From Aristolochia californica (Eukaryota > Streptophyta > Magnoliopsida > Piperales > Aristolochiaceae), in NCBI GenBank assembly GCA_029961685.1, contig JARWKL010000005.1:42135357-42199356 (forward strand): a DNA stretch of 64,000 bases, written 5' to 3'. Below are positions 47,668-59,740 of this stretch, in pieces. The stretch's first letter is position 1. The number at the start of each line of letters is the position of its first letter. The notes below the pieces were generated by a model. The model searched no databases. It was given only the letters and a program-made list of their open reading frames with translations, and was not told the origin of the DNA. The translations under genes were made by a program, and so were the position numbers.

Positions 47668-50600
47668 GATAGAGATAAAGGATAATACTTATTTATTGTA
47701 TCTAAGATAATCTTTATCTTGCAACACTTATCATGTAAGCGATACTTATTATGTAATCTGTAAACTATAAATACTTGTGTTTGATGAATGTAATACACAG
47801 AAAAAAATTTCTTCTCCCTTCCGATTCTTCTACATGGTATCAGAGCGACTGATCTCTCTAAATTCTTCTCTTTGGCATTGTTGAAGCACTAGAGCCGCAA
47901 CTCTTAGTTCCTCCCTCTCTGTCATCGCCATATCTTTTGGCACTCATCTGAATTGCTGCTACCAAGGAACCCAACTCCGGCGAAACCTTTGAAAGTTGTC
48001 GACGATTGCTATTGAGCCAGTGCTCGGTCTTCTGACGCCCTGCACTAGCAGTCCTAGGGAAGATCCTATTATGACTCTTCGCCCGTCAAGTCTGCCACCA
48101 CCTCTGTTATCGATGTCGGCGTCACCGTCGCCATTGACCTTCACGGCTGCTGTTGCTGCCAACTTTGCCAATAACCCCGTACCAATCGTGTTTCCCCTTC
48201 TTTCTCCTCCTTCGACATTTGATTAATCAAAAACTTTCTGACTAATCAAAGGAATAGGAGATAGCACATGTGCGAACAACACATGTGAGGCTTAAGTCAT
48301 TCACACGTGTGGGAAAAAAAGGGAGGCACACTGCCCTCAATTCTACTTTGACGACTCCACATGTTCTAGTTTGATTTACGAGTCTGGGCTCATGGTTGAT
48401 GGTCAACCCAAGCCCCGGACCTACATCAGACGCTGTCAGTGGTGTCATGCACAAGGACACACTGTTCCACAGTGTCCTGTGTTTTGTCAGATATATCCAC
48501 ACTTGTCACCACCTCCAATTACTCTTCAATGCCAACCACGATCATATCTTACAACTGCCACCACTTCTGTTGATTCCACTTGGCTCCTAGATAGTGGCAC
48601 ATTGCACCATTTTACATCTGGCTTGAGTAATCTCTCTGTTCACACTCCTTATGAAGACATTGATGACATCATAATTGGTGATGACATGAGTCTCCCTATT
48701 ACAATGCCAGTTCCAAATCTCTCTCTATACCCTGCCACACTTTTTCCATAAATAATATTCTTTGGGTTTTTACCATGCAAAAAAAATCTTATTTTTATCT
48801 CCCAGTTCTTTCAATCTAATCATATTTCCATCAAATTTTTACTGATTTATTTTCATATGAAGATCTTCGCACGGGGCCAATATTTTTGCAAGGTCAAACT
48901 AAGAATGGTGTGTATGAGTGGCTGTCGTCCTCAGCTCTGTCTTCACCATTAGTAGCCTTTTTCAGTGTCAAGACCAATTCGTCTGTATTGTATTATCGCT
49001 TAGGTCATATGTCATCTCCAATTCTAAGGCATATTGTCTCTACTTTTCGGTAAAGTTTATCTCATCCTTTGACTTTTATTTTCAACTGCAATTCTTGTCA
49101 TTGCAATAAGAGTTATACATTACCATTCTCCCACTCCTCTCTTGTCTCTTCTTCCCTTCTTCACATTATTTTCTCGGATGTCGAGAGCTCTCCTATTTAT
49201 TCTATTGATGGTTTCAAATATTATGTTATTTTTATCGATCACTTTACAAAGTATATCAGGTTTTATCCTTTCAAACAAAAATCACAAGCTTTTGATACAT
49301 TTGTGCAGTTTAAATCTCTTGTTGAAAACTTCTTTGGTAAACGGATTAAAACACTCTATTATGATAATGGAGGGGAATATAAAGCAATGCTTTCTTTACT
49401 AGTTACCAATGGCCTTTTTAATTTCATGTCTCCTCCACATACACCTAAACATAATGGGTATTTCAAACGACGACATCATCATATTTTTGAAACAGGTTTG
49501 TCTCTTCTTTCTCATGCATGCATACCTCTATCTTAATGGTCATACGCTTTCTCCATTCTTATTTATCTCATAAACCCTTTACCTACTCCCACTCTTAAAT
49601 TTTCTTACACCATATGCCAAACTCTTTGGCACTCTTCTTAACTACTCTAAACTCCGAATTTATGGTTGTCTCTGTTATCTGTGGCTCAGCCATACTCTTC
49701 CCACAAACTCACTCTACGTTCCTCTCTTTGTGTCTTACTTGGGTAATCTACCACTCAAAGTGCCTATTTATATCTTAAACACGCTACCTCTCGTCTTTAT
49801 GCACCACACCATGTTAAATTAGTTGACTCTATCTTTCCCTTCACTGCACTTCAGTCTCACCTCGATCATGCTTCGTCTGATACACTCTCCAACTAGTGTA
49901 CCTTTGAGTCCTTATTTCCAGCTACCGGTACATCCACTACAACTTTGATCCATGTAACCTCTGCAAGCTCCATTCAAGACCTCAAACCTAACCCCACACA
50001 CCTCCCTCATTGACCGACCCACAACCATCATCCCAACCTACTTCCTCTCTCCCAGTGTTATAGTCATCAAATCCAAGAACAACATTTACAAGCCCGTCCC
50101 AAAATTAAACCTCACAACCCAGCCTCCTACATCTTGCAACCACGAACAACCAACCATGACTCAAGCTCTCACCGATCCCAAATGGTGTCAGGCTATGTTT
50201 GATAAATATGATGCTCTTTTTAAGGATGGGACATGAGAACTTTTCCCTCAGATCCCTCACAGAATCTCTGCTGGCTCTATTGACAGGTACAAGTATCGCT
50301 TAGTTTTCAAAGAGTTTCACCAGTGCCCTGGGGTTGATTATCATGAAACCTTTATTCCCGTTGTCAAACCTACAACTATTCATGTTGTTCTTAGCTTTGA
50401 AGTAAGTCGAGGTTGGTCGCTTCGACAACTTGATGCCAATAATGCGTTTTTCTTACATGAGGATATTTTTTATGGCATAATCACCTAACTTCATTGATTG
50501 TGATCATCCCCATCATATCTACAAACTTTGCAAGGCTATCTACGGTCTCAAGCAAACTCTATATGGTTGGTATCATGAGTTGCGCCATTTCTCGTCACCT

Positions 50601-51758
50601 TAGCTTCACCAACTCTTATGCAGACTCCTCTCTATTTAGCTATCAGATAAGTATTGTTGTGCTATATATTCCGGTCTATGTGGATGACATTATTATTACA
50701 TGAGATAATGATCAAGCTATGATAATGTTCATCCACCATTTTGCTGAAAGATTTTCACTTAAGGATCGTGGCTCATTGAGTTACTTTCTCGGAATTGATG
50801 TTTTTCCTTATTTTCAATGATTACTTCTGTCTCAACGTCTATGTATCTCTGATCTACTTGCTCGCACAGGCATGACAAATGTAAAACATGTACCTACGAC
50901 TCTTGCCACATCATCTACACTCACATTTCAGTTTGGCATGACACTCTCTAATCCATTTGAATATCGGATTGTTGTTGGTAGTCTGCAATACTTGGCTCTT
51001 ACTTGACATGACATTGCTTATGTGGTGAATAAGTTATCACAGTTTATGCATTGCCCTACTATTAACCATCGGATTATGTCAAAAGATTGTTGCACTATAT
51101 TTGTGGGACTCTAGATCATGGTATTGTACTACATTGAATATCTTCTCTCCATGCGTTCTCTAATGCTGACTAGACAAGAAATAAGGATGATTTCATTTCC
51201 ACAGGTTCCTATCTTGTTTGCCTAGGTCGCAATTATATCTCTCGGAGTTTTAAAAATCAACAGACTGCGGTGAAATATCGCTCAGTTGCAACCACTACAG
51301 TTGAAATCCATTGGATTTATTATCTTCTCATTGAATTTGACGTTTTTCTTCCACAATAACCAGTGCTTTATTGTAACAATGTCAGTGCTATAAATTTGTG
51401 CTCCAATCCAGTATTTCACTCTTGCGTGAAACTTGTACTTTGGACTACCACTTCATTGAACAAATTCAGAGTAGCGCTCTTCGGGTTACTCATGTCTCAT
51501 TTGCTGATCAGTTAGCAGATGCTCTCACAAAACCGCTTCCATGAACACGCTTAATTCCCTTGCAGACCAAGATTGGACTCTCCTCTCGGAACTCCATCTT
51601 ACGAGGGCGTGATAGAGATAACGGATAACACTTATCTGTTATCTCTAAGATAATCAATATTTTACAACACTTATCATGCAATCTGTAAACTATAAATACT
51701 TGTGTTTGATAATGTAATACACGGAAAATATTTTCTTCTCCCTTTAAATTCTTCTACA
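47668..51758 (+). mobile_element. Ty1/copia retrotransposon with short LTRs (degenerate)
   Basis: Short LTRs bound it: 47668-47834 and 51610-51758, both ending TTCTTCTACA. The initiator-Met primer site TGGTATCAGAGC follows at 47835-47846. Coding remnants on the plus strand in copia order are: a CCHC zinc knuckle (48434-48475, CX2CX4HX4C); protease WLLDSGT (about 48581); integrase core with DHFTKY, YYDNGGEY and PPHTPKHNG (about 49190-49540); reverse transcriptase with VDDIIIT and YFLGIDVF (about 50280-50815); and an RNase H remnant (51120-51540). Many stops make it inactive. The flanks ACCCC and GCACC look like a mutated ACACC target duplication, the uninterrupted site being visible at about 56443. 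Confidence 0.9.
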
Positions 51759-52031
51759 GCACCAACAACTTGATATTATATCGAATGCAACATCATGTCA
51801 AATTCATGCAATAGGCAGTGTTATAAAACTAGGAATGAACCTGGTTCATTTGGACCTAAACCCTCGTTTGGGTCATTATTCTCCTAGTCCCAAGCATAGT
51901 AGGGAAAGATGTTCTACCCCTACTTGTATATTTTTCTATTTTTTAATGAATTACACTATATATGACATTATCCGAGTTAATCTATTGTCAAACCTAGTTG
52001 ACACTGGTTCACCAAACCTAGTTGACAAATC

Positions 52032-52604
52032 ATGAGGCTCTCGATTTTTTTGTTTCAACAAATATCAACCATCTTTAAGAACAGTAGTGACGAGGATTCC
52101 GCACCAAATCCGCCCCACCCTAGTTTGTGCAAAGCAATTACAGGGAATAGGTGTCTTGTATGTCACCCAGTAGGGCACATGAAGCTTCCAAAATTAGAAC
52201 CCTTATTTGATACAGACGCTTCTGAACCCAATTTAGAGCCACCTGAACAAGTCCAAGTATTTGTGAGGTCAATGTTTCACTCTTAAGAAAGTTTCCCTTG
52301 AAGGTGCTGACATTGCTAGGCATATACAATCACATTTCAAGCCAAACCTCCACATTACATTTTGACCATTCTCATCACCTATAAGATTCCGTCTTTGAAC
52401 CTCCCACCGCGTCTTGAATTTCTCTCAGGCTTTCAGATATCGAACCGTTAATGCTTGTGGCTATAAGGCCCCAGTCTAGGGTATCCACACCCTGAAAATT
52501 GACCCTCCAACCGATGGGGAAGAAAGGGGCACCGTCATGGTCCCCATCCATGCCACGTTCGTATTCTCCTCCCTCCTGTCATCCCTGCAATGTGGACCTT
52601 AGCT
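52032..52604 (+). pseudogene. Unrecognised coding remnant in copy 1
   Basis: A frame containing ISTIFKNSSDEDSAPNPPHP is followed, after shifts, by AFRYRTVNACGYKAPVQGIH-like and DPPTDGEERG-like text. A matching set with different errors occurs in copy 2 at 59159-59710. Conservation of the protein-like text between the two copies suggests a broken gene within the duplicated unit, but I do not recognise the family. Confidence 0.4.
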
Positions 52605-52722
52605 TCATTATTCGTTTCAATCTCAGCTGGGAAGTGACGTACTGCGAAAGAAGGAAAGAGAAGATGAATCAAATCCCACAAAATTAATCAGAAACAAGCG
52701 AGAGAATTGGGCGCACAGTTTA

Positions 52723-54245
52723 GGGCCTGTCAGTGCACAACGTCAGTGTATTTCACTTACGCTGGGGAAAGTGGGCTGAAACCCATTAGTGCGCCCAGTA
52801 AATGACGGGGGAAAGTGAAATACAATTGTATTTCGCTTTCCCCCGTTTCAGGCATAAAACGATGGTAAGTGAAATCCGAGGGGTCGAGCTCAGATTTCAC
52901 TTACCATCGTTCAAATACATCTCGCTGTCGGGGAGGAACCTTTGTCGAACGAGGTTTCGGAGAATTTTTTTTTTTCTCTCTCGCGACCTTCGGCTTCTCT
53001 TCTCTCTCGGCCTCCCTCTCCTCTCCCTCTCGACCTCCGTCGCAAAGCATGGGAGGCCGAGCCTCTCGGCCTCCCTCTCGGCGTACCATTGGAGCGCCGC
53101 CTCCGTCATCGTTGCTCGTTGGCCCGCCACCTCCGTCACCGTTGCCCGCTAGCCCGTCGTCGTAGTCTCCTGCCCGCTGAGGAAGACGACGCGTAGGAAG
53201 ACAATGGTTTAATTTTTTCTAAGTTAGAAAAAATTAAACCGTCGTAAAAATAATAATTTATATTTTTATTTATAAAATGATTATTTTTATTTATTTAATA
53301 TATTTATTTTATAATTACTATATTAAATTAGTGATTTAATAGTCATAATTAAAATATTGATAAAATAAATATTTGATAAATTGTTTTGGTTTAATTATCC
53401 CATTTCTATAATTAATTAAACCAATAGTTTTAAATTTTGTTACAATATATTATTAATTAATAATACATAAAAATATATTATGTTATTGATAAATATATAT
53501 TTATTTATTATATTAAATTAGTGGTTTTTAATGTTAAAACATATCTTATATTATTAAAAAATAATTTATTTATTTATTATATTCACGTAAGTTATTTTTT
53601 ATTTATTTATTTATTTTTGATAATTTATTTTAGTCGCACGTACTCAGAGGGAGTCTGCAGTACAATCTACAAGAACATCATATTATCGAGTTGTTTTAGA
53701 AATTTAGATGTGGCAAAATTATTGACTATTATGTTTTAATGCCACTAAATATTTTTTATGTTGTACTTTTGTATGAACAGATATAATTTTTTATATTAAA
53801 AAGGTGATTGAGTTATATTTGTATTATTTTTATTTTTATTATTACGATATTTGTGTAGTACACTATGTAGTACGATATTTTTATAATTATTTTATATTTA
53901 GATATTACAAAATTAAAATTTGATTACAATTTTAATAATATAAAAGTAAACATTTGTTTAATTAGTATATTTAATATATTTTATTTATTGACTAATATTA
54001 ATTTAATTTTCTGATAGTCATATATATCAAAATATTTTATTTAATAAATAATCTATATGCACTTTACACCACACTTTCCATTGTGTACACTAACACAAAC
54101 AAGTATAAAAAGTACTTTATACTGCACTTTCCATTGTGCACACTAACACAAACAAGTACTTTACATTCCCTCTCACATTCCCCAGGGAAAATACTTTTCA
54201 TTGTATTTCATTTCCCTCTGCACTTACAATGTGCACTAACCCCCC
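52723..54245. mobile_element. PIF/Harbinger (Tourist-like) non-autonomous element, 1.5 kb
   Basis: Begins GGGCCTGTCAGTGCAC and ends GTGCACTAACCCCC, an imperfect inverted terminal pair. It is flanked by TTA on both sides (52720-52722 and 54246-54248). Copy 1 of the duplication shows the uninterrupted site CAGTTTAGTGTCTAA at 47390-47404. A 3-bp TTA duplication and a GGGCCTGT start are classic for PIF/Harbinger/Tourist. The interior has two strong palindromes (52806-52845 and 52857-52911), a CT-rich block (52960-53160) and AT-rich DNA. No transposase is visible. Confidence 0.9.
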
Positions 54246-54498
54246 TTAGTGTCTAATGAACAATTTCTTGTTTTTATTTCAGTTATGGCCATCAATGGTG
54301 CAGGGTTATTAACTACATTAAACAAAAATATTCTGGTATCAATTCTCATGAGATTTTCTGAAACAATTCCAGAATTCGATAGCTATGAAGTCATTCATTC
54401 ATGTTGAGTATCCGAAAATTACTTTGAATGATATTCAACAGCTAGAGAATCCGATGAGCAAAACTGAAGCCATTGATAGGATATGCAAGGATGGTTGA

Positions 54499-56305
54499 CT
54501 TTGATAGAGATAAGATAAATCTGATAGAATTTGAGATTGTCTCAAATTGTAACTCTAAAACAATGTAATCTTCTCTTAGGGCAGGTTAGTCAACAAAATG
54601 GATTTTTGAAGTTTATGTTCATCTCCAAAATAAAGATCATGTCAGTCATGTACATGAACTTCAACTTCGCACTTGGTGTTAGTGTTGACGACTTCATGTA
54701 CACTGGAAAACATTTTCCAGTGTTAGTGCCCCAACATGAGAAAAACGTAAAAAACAAGAGAATCCCTAAACCCTTATAGTACACTTAATTACAACATAAT
54801 CCTTAAACCCCAAATTAGGTAAAACAACCATTATTACTACACGAATAAGTTATTTAATGTATAATTAAATATATCAATATATTTATTAATTGAATTAGAT
54901 ATTTTCTTGTGCATTCACATGGTATTTTACATGAGCCAATGAAATACGCACATGATTAATTACAAATAATAAACAAATAACGTTATAAATAACAAAAACG
55001 AAAGTAATGCGTTAATTTATTAATAACATATGATATACTTTAACCTAAAAATGAATTATTTAAGAGAAAAAAATGATCTAATCATAACTTTAACACACTA
55101 TATATTTGTACATATTATATTTTATGTATTATTAATTAATAATATATTGTCATAAAATTTAAAACCATTGGTTTAATTAATTATAGCAATCGAATAATTA
55201 AACCAAAATAATTTATCAAATATTTATTTTAACAATATTTTAATTATGAATATTAAATCACTATTTTAATATAGTAATTATAAAATAAATCTATTAAATA
55301 AATAAAAATAATTATTTTATAAATAAAAATTATAAATTAATGATTTTTATGACGATAGTTTAATTTTTTCTAACTTAGGAAAAATTAAACCATTGTCGTC
55401 TTCCTCAGCGGCGAGCCAGCGGGCAACGCCAACAGAGGCGGCGCTCCAACGGTACGCCGATAGGGAGAAGAGAGGAGACCGAGAAGCTCTACAACAGATG
55501 CTCGACCTCCCATGCGCTGCGACGGAGGTCGAGAGGGAGAGGAGAGGGAGGATGGCCGATGGGGGGGAGGAGGAGTGAGGGACGCCGAGAGAGAAGAGAA
55601 GTCGTCGCCGAGGGAGGAAGGTCTCCCTCCCTCTCCTCTCCCTCTCGACCTCCGTCGTAGAGCCTCTCGGTCTCCCGTACTCTACAACGGAGGTCGAGAG
55701 GGAGAGGCTGGAGAGAGGGAGACCGGAGAGGGACGGTGGAGACGAGAGAGGGAGCAAAGAGCTCGGGGAGAGAAGGGGTACGGGAAACGGAAATGAGCAA
55801 ACTCACGGAGAGGGTGTGCAGCGAAGAGAGGGGCGCGCTGGTTTCATATACATGATTCTCAAAATTGGACGGAAAGCGCTTTCCCTCATTTATGCTTTGG
55901 ACATGATCTCATGAGTCATGTTAGTCATGTACATGACTTGAACTCTGGCGCTCCACTAACGACATGAGGACATGAACTGAGTAATGCGGCTGAAGTTCAT
56001 ATCCTGATTCATGTTGACTAACCCCTCATTTGTAACCTATAAATACCTATATTGATGAATGTAAAGCATCAAGAAATATTTATTCTTTGTATTATCTATA
56101 CAGTATTACAACAGGTACTCATATGTGGGTTTCACCCAAATTATCCACATGTAGAGCCACAAAAGAGGGCCTATGCGTGAGGGGGAGTATTAAGGAATAG
56201 TCTCACACGGATTAGTGAGTATAAAAATCTTGAGTTTATTAGTTGGGAAAATGGTTTCCTTAGTTGGTTAGTCATCATGGGATGGGCCCTCGACCCAACT
56301 TAACA
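54499..56305. mobile_element. LTR-derived insertion interrupted by a PIF-like element
   Basis: Copy 1 lacks this block. Its left piece (54499-54577) starts TGATAGAGATAAG like a copia LTR, and its right piece resumes at 56026, reaching ...TATTACAACA (about 56113). After that a GAGGGGGAG polypurine-like tract precedes a second LTR-like stretch that ends CTTAACA at 56305. It looks like a truncated or recombined copia remnant. Confidence 0.6.
54578..56025. mobile_element. PIF/Harbinger-like non-autonomous element, second copy, 1.4 kb
   Basis: The left end is GGGCAGGTTAGTCAACA and the right end GTTGACTAACCCC, inverted. The left flank is TTA and the right flank TCA, a target duplication with one probable later change. 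The ends match the fragments at 22232 and 22320. Its interior (about 55090-55400) is an inverted relative of 53180-53520 in the neighbouring element. A GA/CT-rich block lies at 55390-55790. No transposase is seen. Confidence 0.8.
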
Positions 56306-56649
56306 GATTTTTGGTTATATCTAACCTAGATATCAAATGTATGATCCTATGATTAAGGGGATTAAATAACGTAATTAATGTTGATGTATGGATTTGCCTC
56401 AATGATTTAGGATAAACAACAAAAATTTGGAGTAGTTAGTGACACCAACAACTTGATATTAAATCAAATGCAACGACATGTCAAATTCATGCAATAGGCA
56501 GAGTTATAAAACTAGGATAAACCTGTTTCATCTGGACCTAAACCATCATTTGGGTCATTATTCTCCTACACCCATGTAGAGTTGGGGGAAATATTCTACT
56601 CCTATTTGTATATATTTCTAATTTTTTAAAGAATTAAAATGTATATGAT

Positions 56650-59036
56650 TGTTGAAGAGAAGATATGGAAGACTCTTACATGACTCTCACAATAAGAAGT
56701 CTCACAAAGCTAGAATTAATATGGTAGAGTCTTACAAGAGTCTCACAGAAGAGTATCAATTTTGAAGGTATTTTAGTTATGTTAGTCTTTTATTTATGTT
56801 GAGTTGTTTAATTATACTAAGACTTATCTTTAAGTGTTAGACCTTGGGTGTAATTGGGACAAGGGTACTTCAATTGTAATTGGACTCTATTACTTTCTTC
56901 TATAATAAGTGAGTTGACTCGGTCAACCCACAAAGATAATGTGATCATTTTCTGATCAATCATCTCAAGTAGTTTAGGTTCATATTTATCTTTATTTCTC
57001 TATTTTCAGTTCCAATACCTGTTATTTTTCTTGGCGTTCGCACCTCCATACTAAGCTTTTCATATAGAAAACTATATATTAACAAAAAGATAATTAAATG
57101 TACTTTCCAACACAAAATGAATTTTGGCAATCAGAGTTCTCTAAAAAGATAAATAGATATTTAAAGCAACAAATGTTAGACTACAAGAGAAATTCGAACA
57201 ACACTAGAAAGCTTATACTTTCGAGTCATCTTATAACATCAAGAACGAGATTTTATTGGGAGAATTATATATCCAAAGAATATCCAAAAGTTTATTTTCT
57301 TAAAATATCAACCAATTCTTAATCTAATTTTTGTATTGGGAGAGATTGATCTTGGAAGAACCAATAATCATGTTGGCTATAGAAGAAATAGTACTCAGTT
57401 ATGCTAGATTACAAATTCCCAAAATATGTCAGCTTATTATCTCAAAATAACTACATTTTATGAAGTGAAGTTATACTTGGATGAAATATATTCAAGTCTA
57501 GTTCCATAAAGAGAAAATTTATCTCAATCTTATCTATATATAAGGAGATATCCGTATTGTGATCTGCAAGGGTCATGATACATAATGAAGATACTCAAGA
57601 GGTCATAAAATATTCAAGATCGGATATTTTTATGTCAATTTAGATATCAAATTAAATATATTTGAGTTTAGTTTCTTGATTAACAAATTGTTTGTGATTC
57701 TGACCTATATTTTTAGAGATATTGATATCAAAAGTATTAAATGTCAATTTATCAAAAATCTCTTTTTTTCCCTGTTTTCTCTCTTATTATCTCTCCAGGC
57801 ATTGACGTGATTTGAGTTTTCTTTAACTCCTAAAATTTGAGTTTTTAGCCAAATTTGTCTTCTAATTAGAGAGTTTTGGTCCAACTTAATCACTTCATGA
57901 TGTTCTAATTCAAAATATGCAATATCTTGCATCAATGTTGCTTTCAAGTTTTGCATTTTTGTTACTTGGTTGTATATCTTCTTCGTAGTTAACTCCAAAA
58001 AATTGTGATCACCCCAAAAAAGTTATACTTGGTCAAGTTTTTTAAGTTCTACCATTATAGGTTCCCTTATTTTTCCAAAAACAGAGGTCTCTTTGGAAGT
58101 ATGAGTGTTGCATAGTCGCTTCCTTTCCGTTAAAGTTGTTTTCCTCAAATATTTCTTCAATTTATCATCTTTTGTTTTGATCACTTCAAAACAATGCCTA
58201 AACCCACTACCTAAAAAGTATAGGAGTGTACTCAACATTAATCTTGAATCAAGTCTTTTATTCTTCACCCTAGAGGTGATTTGTGTTTGAGCTACCCTTA
58301 AAAAGTGAGTAGTCTCTTTTTTTAGCCCTAAATTTGGGTTAGTTTTTAGCCTTTAAAATTGAGTGGAGTGTGTTTTAGACTATGACCGTTTTGACAGGTA
58401 TATGGAGTTTTGTCGTACGACTAGGAATGATTTTCTTCTCCCATATTGTGTTTTGTCCAAGTTGGGTCTCTATGTCCTTTTTATCCTCAGTTTGAGGGGG
58501 AGTAGTAGAAAAAGTACAAGAAAGAGGTATTTTGTTCTACATGTTGTGGTAATTTTACGTGACCAAAATATTCAAGAAAGGGGGAGCGCAAAAGATGAAG
58601 TTTTTGCATCTATGAAGAATTTTTTGCGACAAAGAAAATTAAAGACCAAAAATCATTTTCATTACAAGCTGAAGTTATAAACTCCAACTTGAGGGGGTAT
58701 TGAAGAGAAGATATGAAAGTCTCTTACATGACTTTCACAATAAGAAGTCTCACAAAGCTAGAATTAACATGGTGGAGTCTTACAAGAGTCTTACAGATGG
58801 TGGTCTCACATAAGGGTCACGGTTTAATTGTGTTTTAGTTATGTTAGTCTTCTATTAATGTTAAGTTGTTTAATTATGCTATGACTTATCTTTAATTGTT
58901 AGACTTTGGGTGTGATTGGGACCAAGGTACTTTAATTGTAATTGGACTCTATTACTTTCATCTATTATAAGTAAAACCTCGTGTACTTAGATTACATAAA
59001 GTTAGTGAAATTCTTCTCTTTTCAATAAATTCAACA
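56650..59036 (+). mobile_element. Short LTR retrotransposon (2.4 kb, no complete pol)
   Basis: Starts TGTTGAAGAGAAG and ends TTCAACA; the related LTRs begin at 56650 and 58698. A GAGGGGG polypurine tract (58691-58697) precedes the right LTR. Flanks ATGAT (56645-56649) and ATGAC (59037-59041) form a nearly perfect 5-bp duplication, and the empty sequence is in copy 1 near 51960. The interior has only unrecognised frames, so it is probably non-autonomous. The LTR 3' portions differ, suggesting that the left LTR was rearranged. Confidence 0.85.
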
Positions 59037-59158
59037 ATGACATTATCCGAGTTAATTTATAGTCAAACCTAGTTGACACAGGTTCTCCAAACCTAGTCAC
59101 TTCACCAGATTGGTGACCCTGCTCGTTTGAAACAAATGAAGAGGCACTCACTTTTTTT

Positions 59159-59710
59159 TTGTTTCAACGAATATCAACCATCTTTAAGAACGGTAACGAA
59201 GAGGATTCCACACCGAATCCGCCCCACCCTCATTTGTGCAAAGTAATTACATGGAATAGGTCTCTTGTATGTGACCCAGTAGGGCACTTGACGCTTTCGA
59301 AATTAGAGTCCTTATATGATACAAAGCTTCTCAACCCAATTTAGAGCCTCATAAACAAGTCCAAGCATTTGTGAGGTCAACGTTTCACTCATAAGAAAGT
59401 TTCCTTGAAGGTGCTGACATTGCTAGGCATATAAAGTCATTTTCAAGCCAAACCCACATTAAATTGTGACAATTCTCATCACCTAGAAGATTCCGTCTGT
59501 GACATCTCCCACCGTGTGTTGAATTTCTCTCAGGCTTTCGGTTATCGAACCGTTAATGCTTGTGGCTGTAAGGCCCCAGTCCAGGGTATCCACACCCTGA
59601 AAATTGACCCACCAACCGATGGGGAAGGAAGGGGCTCCCTCATGGTCCCCATCCACGCCACGTTCGTATTCTCCTCCCCCCATGCCATCCCTGCAATGTG
59701 GACCTCAGAT
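59159..59710 (+). pseudogene. Unrecognised coding remnant in copy 2
   Basis: Parallels the remnant at 52032-52604: ISTIFKNGNEEDSTPNPPHP near 59170, then AFGYRTVNACGCKAPVQGIH near 59532 and PPTDGEGRGSLMVPIHATFV near 59610. The second frame is open longer here than in copy 1. The family is not recognised and stops separate the pieces. Confidence 0.4.
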
Positions 59711-59740
59711 TGATTGTTTACAGAGACTTCAATGGTCTTT

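Larger units (their letters stand above)
47270..52604. repeat. Tandem segmental duplication, copy 1
   Basis: Without the copia element at 47668-51758 this is about 1.24 kb. It aligns in order with pieces of 52605-59740. Shared landmarks include GTGACGTACTGCGA (47307 and 52633), AAACTGAAGCCATTGA (47487 and 54461), GATTAAGGGGATTAAAT (47571 and 56352), CCACCCTAGTTTG-type frame text (52113 and 59223) and CCGATGGGGAA (52510 and 59616). The junction at about 52604 joins the right end of copy 1 to the left end of copy 2. Confidence 0.85.
52605..59740. repeat. Tandem segmental duplication, copy 2 (interrupted by three insertions)
   Basis: The underlying unit of about 1.4 kb is split into 52605-52722, 54246-54498, 56306-56649 and 59037-59740. 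The intervening segments are transposons absent from copy 1. Where copy 1 keeps the uninterrupted sequence, insertion points can be read to within a few bases. Confidence 0.85.

Noticed and set aside
55347..55806. Overlapping 94-136-codon frames
   Set aside because: They lie in the CT/GA-rich part of a PIF-like element and are open on both strands, indicating composition, not coding.
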